DNA from: Corylus avellana
Taxonomy: Eukaryota > Streptophyta > Magnoliopsida > Fagales > Betulaceae
Assembly (NCBI RefSeq): GCF_901000735.1
Contig: NC_081545.1
Span: 28,363,513-28,427,512 of the forward strand
DNA: 64,000 nucleotides
Direction: 5' to 3'
How positions within the stretch are numbered: the first letter of the stretch is position 1; every line of letters begins with the position of its first letter. Made by a program: the position numbers and the translations under genes. This document shows, one piece after another, positions 57,501 to 64,000 of the stretch. The notes beneath the pieces are model-generated. The model was given only the letters and a program-made list of their open reading frames with translations, was not told where the DNA came from and did no database searches.

Positions 57501-60500
57501 GCAAATCATATGGTGATATGGTGGGCCAGCAAGAAATCTATTTCAGGGCCATGAATACCTACATAAAATGCTAAAGACAGCACAGTTAGATATTAAAGCA
57601 TTCTGCTCTGCTAAAAACACAAGGGAAGTTTGGAAAACACAAGATTCAGCTGGTACTTCATAAACTATCTAAAATGCCTATTTTTCCCTGTAACTAGAGC
57701 ACTCTTTTCCTTCTGCACTTTCTTTGCAGTTTCTTTTTCTAATCGTAATCAGGCTAAGTTTACAAATTCCTTTAACATTTATGATAGAATAACACTTAGA
57801 GGCAACAGCTGAAAAAGTAGCACATGCAATTACTAAAAAGAGAAGAAATTGGATACAAAGTTATTGCTTACATTGCTCAGCAGCAGCTTTAATAGCATTT
57901 ATATTTGCAGTTCCATTGATCCTATGCATATGAGAGTTTGAGCCAAAACCTCCAACACAAGAGATCTATAAAGTTCAAATTAAATTGTGAGTACCGCGAT
58001 CAAAGAACCAGATTTGATTAAAGTCAACTATAAGGGACAAACATTTAAGACGTACTTCTAGAATCCAAGATTGCAATGTATGGAAAACCAGCACAACCCT
58101 TTCCATGGTAAATCAGAAGAGTCGTGATCTTTTCAAAATTATTGAAAAATCAAGAATATACCAAGACAATAAACATCCAAAATATCCCCCCTAAACCCTC
58201 CTAGAGAAGTATAAGCACATGATCAGCCCCAGCATCCATTACATAATATGAAACCCAATATGGCATGCATAAAGTTAAAGCATTGTACCTTTCATATAAG
58301 TCAAAGAACATAAAAGAGATCGCTATAACAATCTGTGTAGATATGGAAAGAGAGAAAATATATTGATATTAATTTTTTGGGCCTTTAAAACATACAATTT
58401 GTTAGGTTTACTGTTGTTGGCATATTCTGTGTCAATTTTTGTTGCAAGTTTCGAGTCCCATGGTTGAGGTTGTTCTAAGACGAGGCTTCAAAACTGGGTT
58501 AAACTTGAAGATAAAAGGCTGCCGCTTAGACACGATCTTTGGGCACCTTAGATCTCCAGATCTGAGAGCTCCAGTCGCAGTCCTGATAGCAGTACATTCA
58601 AAAGGAGGTTCTTCAGAAGCAAAAATTTAAGCTACCGGAGAAGCTCGATCCTAGAGGTGATCACACAATGTTCGGATGAGAATTGACAAAAAAGAGACAC
58701 AGTCGTGGAACATTCGAACGCGATCTTTTCTAAAGGTTTCACAGAAACTTTTGTTAGCAAGATTGACCACATAGGGCTTGAATGCCTGTGGTTTCAAGCT
58801 TAGTCTGAGACACTTAGTTGCAGTGCCGATCGCACCACATTTGAACGCTGCCAGCTAAGAAACGTGAAACGTTAGCTCACGTCCGAACACGTCACTAACC
58901 CATTCAAACGCCACTGCCTATAATTGTGTGTTTCAAAAACCAACTTAAATCAAAAGTCTATATTTTCTTGGGGCATATATAAGCATCCTTATGCACAATT
59001 TTCAGGAGACATTGAGGCCATTATTTTGTGCTCTTGGAGAGAACCTTAGAACCTTTATGCTTTCATTGTCTAACCTCTCATAGATTTTGTGAAACCACAC
59101 AAACAAAAACAAAACCTTCAACCACCGGAGTTTCGAGATGCAAGAGGAAGCTTGATAGAAGAATTGGCCAGAGAGTTCTAGAGCTACTGTGGTAGAAACA
59201 AACGGGTCATTTGTTGGGGTACACACCAAGTTTGATCACAAAGGTTTTGTAAGTATATACTGTATAATTTAATTCTTCTATAGTAGAAAAGTTTACTGTG
59301 TTTGGCCGTCCTAAAGTTATTTTACTTTTGAAGAGTACTTCAAAAGGTCTCTACTTTGTCACCAAAATTGTTGTGTGTAATGTGTTTATTGCTTTACATA
59401 ATTTTGGTGATATTGGTGATATCGTGTGTGGTCGTGGAATTTTAATTGGTAGTGATTATTGTAAAACACCTATTCACTCTTCTCTGGGTGTTGTTTGGGG
59501 TCATTGGGCGAATTTTCACAGTTATTCTTTGGTATGGTTTCTTTGTACTTGTGATTCGTTACAGCCTTTATTTATTAGCTTCCCACTATTTAAAGCAAGC
59601 CAAAATAAGTTAAAGAGGAGTGCCATCCTTGGAGACAAATGAAGCAGCATTATTCCATAAAAAAGATGATTGGCAATATTGCATGTTCGAGATGGAGAAC
59701 CATACAAAACCCAAATCAATTCTATTGGGTTTCATTCTATGGTGGTAATATTTTTCTGTAAGGAAAGTAACCCTGATCTTATTTGTATGTAAGGAAAGTC
59801 ACAAAAGTATTAGTTACAGATATCATACCACAGAGGTCACTCCATTCATTGCATGCTTCATTGAATCAGGTGACAGCAGATCTCCTGTAATTGAAGAAAG
59901 TACTTTACACTTCATATTTAACAATTTGAACAGCCAAAAAACTTATAACAACTATCCAAAAACCTTGATGCCAGACCACGCTGTCAGCCCAAGAATCATG
60001 TACAGATGACCTCCCAGACCTAATAATGTAGGAAAAATAAGCAAACAAGTTCAATTTATATACATTTACATATGTGTGTTTACAAAAACACATGACACCA
60101 GTGCAGGATACAAGCATCCAGCTGAAGATCAAGTATTACATCAACTTTCCAATAAATTTTTTTTTTTTTTTTTTTTTTCCTGAAAAAAAAAAACTAAACT
60201 AAACTTAAAATAGGCATATTAGGAAATGCTTGCAAATAACATTGATTTTCAATGTCGATGTATTTTCAAAAGTATATGAAATACATATAACTTAAGTTTA
60301 TAGATATTGAAATAAACAATGGGTCTTTATAGATATCTTGTGAAAAAAAGAGTACCTGCTAAGGCTAGATACAGTCAAACCATGCTCCATAGCTTCTCTA
60401 CATATGTGTGAACCAACAAATCCATTTCCACCCAAAACAAGTAGCTTAATAAAACGCAAGAGTCAGAAAGCAGAGAGTCTATTAGATTAAATGAAAATTA

Positions 60501-62226
60501 ACCACTTTTAAGTGAACGACATGTCAACTTACCTTCTCTGTTGGAGGTGGCGTGACCGTTACTGTCTCTGCTACCTCAGCTTTCAAGGATTCACCTACCA
60601 TATTTGAATCTGTTGAGAATAGTCTTCCATTTTTGGACATGGTCATCAAACTGTCTCATAGCAGAAATAACTATGGCATTAGGAAATCCATCTTTACTTC
60701 CACATTTAAGTAGCAATGATGGCATAATGGAATGGCATCTAAAATAAGGTACATTTTTTAAGATCTCCATTCTCTAGACTACAACACTCATAAAATCATG
60801 TAAACTTTATGTGAGAGAGAGAGAATAAAGAATGTTAAAATCAAACTTATCCCAAAAGCTTAAACTGATAGGAAACAATGAATTTAATCATGTAATTAAT
60901 GTTCTAACATCCCCTCTCACGTGTAGGCTTAGACTTCCACTTAACAAGTGAAGTCCAATATGTGAAATTTTAACTAAAATGAGGGGTAAACTAAAGAGTC
61001 AAGGTTTGAACTCAAAATCTCAATTCGGATATCATGTTAAAATCAACACTTATCCCAAAAGCTTAAACTATTAGGAAATGGTAAATTTAATCACTTAATC
61101 AATATTCTAACAAATAAGAAAATGTAATGATTGTGTCACTGCAATGTATCTCTCATTATGTATAAAATTCAAAACAATTTAGGGCAAGAAAGATTTCCAA
61201 ACTTTAGAAATCAATTTAAAAAGTAGAATGAAGACATCAGGAAGGAGAGTGACAGGATATTTTGGCAACAAAATTTGCAAATAGTTTTGGGACAATATGT
61301 GGAGTAATAGCAGTAGTTGCTCTAGGGCCTCTGCCTCAGCTAAGGTAATAAACAGTTGAGGTGGGGACGTGGGTTGCAGTAGATTTCAATTTCAAAAGTT
61401 GCCTAACAAAAGAGCAGGAAAAGGAAGAGAGAGTGATAATAATCATAACTTTAATAGCTGCTCTAGGGCCTCAGCTAAGGTAATAAACAGTTGAGGTGGG
61501 GATGTGGAGTTGCAGTAGATTTCAATTTCAAAAGTTGCCAAGCAAAAGAGTAGGAAAAGGAAGAGAGGGTGATAATAATCATAACGTTAATAGCTGTTAA
61601 ATCACCACTTATTCAAAAAGTTTAAGCCGATAGAAAATTAAATTCATTATTAATATTCTAACAATAGAAGAAGTAGAATGCAGAAGAATCATAACGTTGT
61701 TGTTGTTACTACCATTAGTCGCAACAGCAACTATAGTATTAATAGAATAAGTAGAAGAAGCAGAAGTAGAATGCACTAATGGTAAAATAACAACAATAGC
61801 TGAGAATAATTCATGACAATATAAAACCTCATTATCGTTGATCTCCCAAGCTAGAGTATGAAAACGGTTTAAAAAAAAAAAAAAAGAACAATTAAACAAA
61901 AATGAATCAAGCCCAAACGAACGCAGCATTAGTACATTCACAACAAAAGTACTAAAATGTCTTGCACATTGTCATTTAATTCAACAGTGTCAGACAAACC
62001 CATGTAACGAAAATAGCATATTTTGCCAAACCAATCACAGATAACTAATCCGCCAACTATAATTCAAGAAATTGAGCAAAACCCAGATGAGAATACAAGA
62101 AAAAAAATCAATACAACTTATTGTATTATCAAAACCACAACTGGGTGATTAAATGTCTCCGCTATGAAGCACTTACTGTAGGCCGGGGAACGAGGAGTGT
62201 GAACGAAGCAGACGTGACATGATCAT
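54579..62226 (-). CDS. NAD(P)-binding Rossmann-fold protein (atypical SDR, NDUFA9-like)
   Basis: Ten exons were rebuilt: 62177-62226, 60533-60650, 60356-60444, 59964-60019, 59829-59884, 57872-57965, 56389-56468, 55868-55910, 55185-55276 and 54579-54758. Phases agree throughout, for 858 nt and 285 aa. The dinucleotide-binding loop LVLGGNGFVGS is at about 58-68. Family motifs follow: SCVGGFGSN, NGTANINAIKAA, YISAADFG, YYEGKRATE, VILRPGFIHGTR and PLVGPLFTSPVNVTSVAKVA. The match is to plant proteins annotated as At1g32220 / At5g15910-like, predicted organellar. The Arg- and Ser-rich start fits a targeting peptide. The substrate is unknown. Two ATGs two codons apart could start it; the first was taken. 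Several introns hold transposon debris. Confidence 0.9.
55415..55442. repeat. (AT)n microsatellite
   Basis: An uninterrupted TA repeat of about 28 bp in an intron of the Rossmann gene. Confidence 0.9.
57211..57351 (-). mobile_element. 5S rRNA retrocopy with a LINE tail and 12-bp TSD
   Basis: On the minus strand, 57350 down to 57231 is a full 120-nt plant 5S rRNA, starting GGGTGCGATCATACCAGCAC and ending GTGTTGCACCCCT. About four substitutions separate it from the usual sequence as I recall it, including changes in the A-box and C-box regions. It runs into CATTTATACTTATCAAAAAAA, the tail of the LINE family in this window. CTTTTGGGAAAT flanks the insertion at 57199-57210 and 57352-57363. It is a single copy, not part of a 5S array. 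Confidence 0.92.
58430..59240 (-). mobile_element. probable LTR fragment in Rossmann gene intron
   Basis: The stretch is less AT-rich than the surrounding intron. It has repeated TTCGAACGC and GTCCGAACACG-type sequence and, on the minus strand, a TATA region CTTATATATGCCCCAAG near 58968-58984. This looks like an LTR in minus orientation. No partner LTR or target duplication was identified. Confidence 0.4.
61315..61598. repeat. about 143-bp tandem duplication in first intron of Rossmann gene
   Basis: Two units contain GCTCTAGGGCCT, CAGCTAAGGTAATAAACAGT, TGAGGTGGGG, GCAGTAGATTTCAATTTC and GTGATAATAATCATAAC. They differ by a few substitutions and a 6-bp indel. Related AAGCTTAAACTRATAGGAAA repeats occur at about 60852, 61044 and 61617. 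Confidence 0.85.
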
Positions 62227-62621
62227 TTTATTCAGTTTAGTTTGCGTTTGAGGAATGAGATGTTACGCAGGAAAACTCTGAAGTCTCTTTTAGCTTCAAT
62301 AAGCATAAAGCAGCATTTGGGTTTTGGCTCCGTTTTTGGGGGAACAAGGGAAACTAAACTAAACTTCCATGGCACGTAATATTGACAAGTCTCTACCCAA
62401 ACGCCCGTGTGATATTAGGTTCTGTGGGGTCCATGAGAACGTCTCTTGTGATTTTTTTTCTAAGTGCTCAAGAAAAAGAAAAAAAAAAAAAAACCAATTT
62501 AAAAATAGCTATGTTTTTTAAAAACTCAGCCAAATATTTGGCAAAATTATAATATTTAAAAATATAAAATTATCTGCGTTTTCAAATAACAATTTTTTTA
62601 AAATGCAATCTAAAAAATCCA

Positions 62622-62721
62622 NNNNNNNNNNNNNNNNNNNNNNNNNNNNNNNNNNNNNNNNNNNNNNNNNNNNNNNNNNNNNNNNNNNNNNNNNNNNNNN
62701 NNNNNNNNNNNNNNNNNNNNN
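62622..62721. other. assembly gap, 100 N
   Basis: Placeholder gap. Sequence on its right restarts at a point equal to 59877, inside exon 5 of the Rossmann gene. Confidence 1.
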
Positions 62722-64000
62722 CAGATCTCCTGTAATTGAAGAAAGTACTTTACACTTCATATTTAACAATTTGAACAGCCAAAAAACTTATAACAACTAT
62801 CCAAAAACCTTGATGCCAGACCACGCTGTCAGCCCAAGAATCATGTACAGATGACCTCCCAGACCTAATAATGTAGGAAAAATAAGCAAACAAGTTCAAT
62901 TTATATACATTTACATATGTGTGTTTACAAAAACACATGACACCAGTGCAGGATACAAGCATCCAGCTGAAGATCAAGTATTACATCAACTTTCCAATAA
63001 ATTTTTTTTTTTTTTTTTTTTTTCCTGAAAAAAAAAAACTAAACTAAACTTAAAATAGGCATATTAGGAAATGCTTGCAAATAACATTGATTTTCAATGT
63101 CGATGTATTTTCAAAAGTATATGAAATACATATAACTTAAGTTTATAGATATTGAAATAAACAATGGGTCTTTATAGATATCTTGTGAAAAAAAGAGTAC
63201 CTGCTAAGGCTAGATACAGTCAAACCATGCTCCATAGCTTCTCTACATATGTGTGAACCAACAAATCCATTTCCACCCAAAACAAGTAGCTTAATAAAAC
63301 GCAAGAGTCAGAAAGCAGAGAGTCTATTAGATTAAATGAAAATTAACCACTTTTAAGTGAACGACATGTCAACTTACCTTCTCTGTTGGAGGTGGCGTGA
63401 CCGTTACTGTCTCTGCTACCTCAGCTTTCAAGGATTCACCTACCATATTTGAATCTGTTGAGAATAGTCTTCCATTTTTGGACATGGTCATCAAACTGTC
63501 TCATAGCAGAAATAACTATGGCATTAGGAAATCCATCTTTACTTCCACATTTAAGTAGCAATGATGGCATAATGGAATGGCATCTAAAATAAGGTACATT
63601 TTTTAAGATCTCCATTCTCTAGACTACAACACTCATAAAATCATGTAAACTTTATGTGAGAGAGAGAGAATAAAGAATGTTAAAATCAAACTTATCCCAA
63701 AAGCTTAAACTGATAGGAAACAATGAATTTAATCATGTAATTAATGTTCTAACATCCCCTCTCACGTGTAGGCTTAGACTTCCACTTAACAAGTGAAGTC
63801 CAATATGTGAAATTTTAACTAAAATGAGGGGTAAACTAAAGAGTCAAGGTTTGAACTCAAAATCTCAATTCGGATATCATGTTAAAATCAACACTTATCC
63901 CAAAAGCTTAAACTATTAGGAAATGGTAAATTTAATCACTTAATCAATATTCTAACAAATAAGAAAATGTAATGATTGTGTCACTGCAATGTATCTCTCA
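62722..64000 (-). pseudogene. duplicated 5' part of the Rossmann gene (likely contig overlap)
   Basis: The segment equals 59877-61155 with no difference found, down to identical long homopolymers. It carries part of exon 5 (62722-62729) and exons 4, 3 and 2 at 62809-62864, 63201-63289 and 63378-63495. Exon 1 would lie beyond the window. Annotated as a partial copy because the 3' half is missing here, but it is probably the same gene assembled twice. Exons and frames are intact. Confidence 0.85.

Noticed and set aside
59298..59642. 114-aa plus-strand ORF in an intron of the Rossmann gene
   Set aside because: No recognisable family, opposite strand to the host gene, and next to LTR-like debris; no splice or promoter support.
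1..64000. CRISPR arrays, bacterial operons, riboswitches or phage-type systems
   Set aside because: None seen; regular short repeats here are microsatellites or transposon-derived, and the DNA is clearly plant nuclear.

Overview
The window is nuclear DNA of a flowering plant, most likely a woody rosid; a Fagales tree is only a guess from overall feel. The evidence is AT-rich DNA, short exons with GT..AG introns, plant-specific leader uORFs, SINE, LINE, MITE and Ty1/copia debris, and four gaps of exactly 100 N that mark a scaffolded assembly.

Layout. 1-490: last exon of an unidentified plus-strand gene. 2.1-4.6 kb (minus): S-adenosylmethionine decarboxylase with the conserved tiny and small uORFs in its leader. 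7.8-16.2 kb (minus): a PAM1-like TBC-domain Rab GAP of 359 aa, with introns full of small retro-insertions. 16.5-23.6 kb: a decayed Ty1/copia element with both LTRs and a Met-tRNA primer site. 23.6-29.2 kb: duplicated intergenic DNA around a gap, and a long-TIR MITE. 29.6-33.9 kb (plus): an FTSHI3-like AAA+ protein of 645 aa without a protease domain. 34-37 kb: a truncated LINE in a degenerate repeat, and LTR debris. 37.6-39.8 kb (minus): mitochondrial proline dehydrogenase, 485 aa. 42.8-53.3 kb (plus): four copies of a 66-aa KIN2/COR6.6-like stress gene, each with a G-box/ABRE core and a TATA box. 54.6-62.2 kb (minus): a ten-exon NAD(P)-binding Rossmann protein of 285 aa. 62.7-64 kb: an identical repeat of the 5' half of that gene after a gap.

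Gene content. SAMDC, PAM1-like TBC protein, FTSHI3 and KIN-like LEA genes are also neighbours in Arabidopsis (from memory: At3g02450-At3g02480, and the sister block with PAM1, SAMDC2, KIN1 and KIN2 near At5g15930-At5g15970). The window is therefore an old conserved block enlarged by local duplication of the KIN2 gene and by transposons. Polyamine synthesis, proline breakdown and KIN2-type proteins are all tied to stress, but co-regulation is not shown by the sequence.

Caution on copy number. Three of the four gaps are flanked by duplicated contig ends. The 62.6 kb duplication looks identical and is probably a failed contig merge. The 43.7 kb one (KIN2 copies A and B) looks allelic. The 25.1 kb one suggests that the copia-bearing contig is the alternative haplotype of the next contig. 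True KIN2 copy number may be three.

Most striking small-scale finds: a full-length 5S rRNA retrocopy carrying a LINE 3' tail and a perfect target-site duplication; a 15-bp tail-only LINE insertion with a 19-bp duplication; a tRNA-derived SINE present in one paralogous segment and absent in the other; and an open, in-frame intron in KIN2 copy D.
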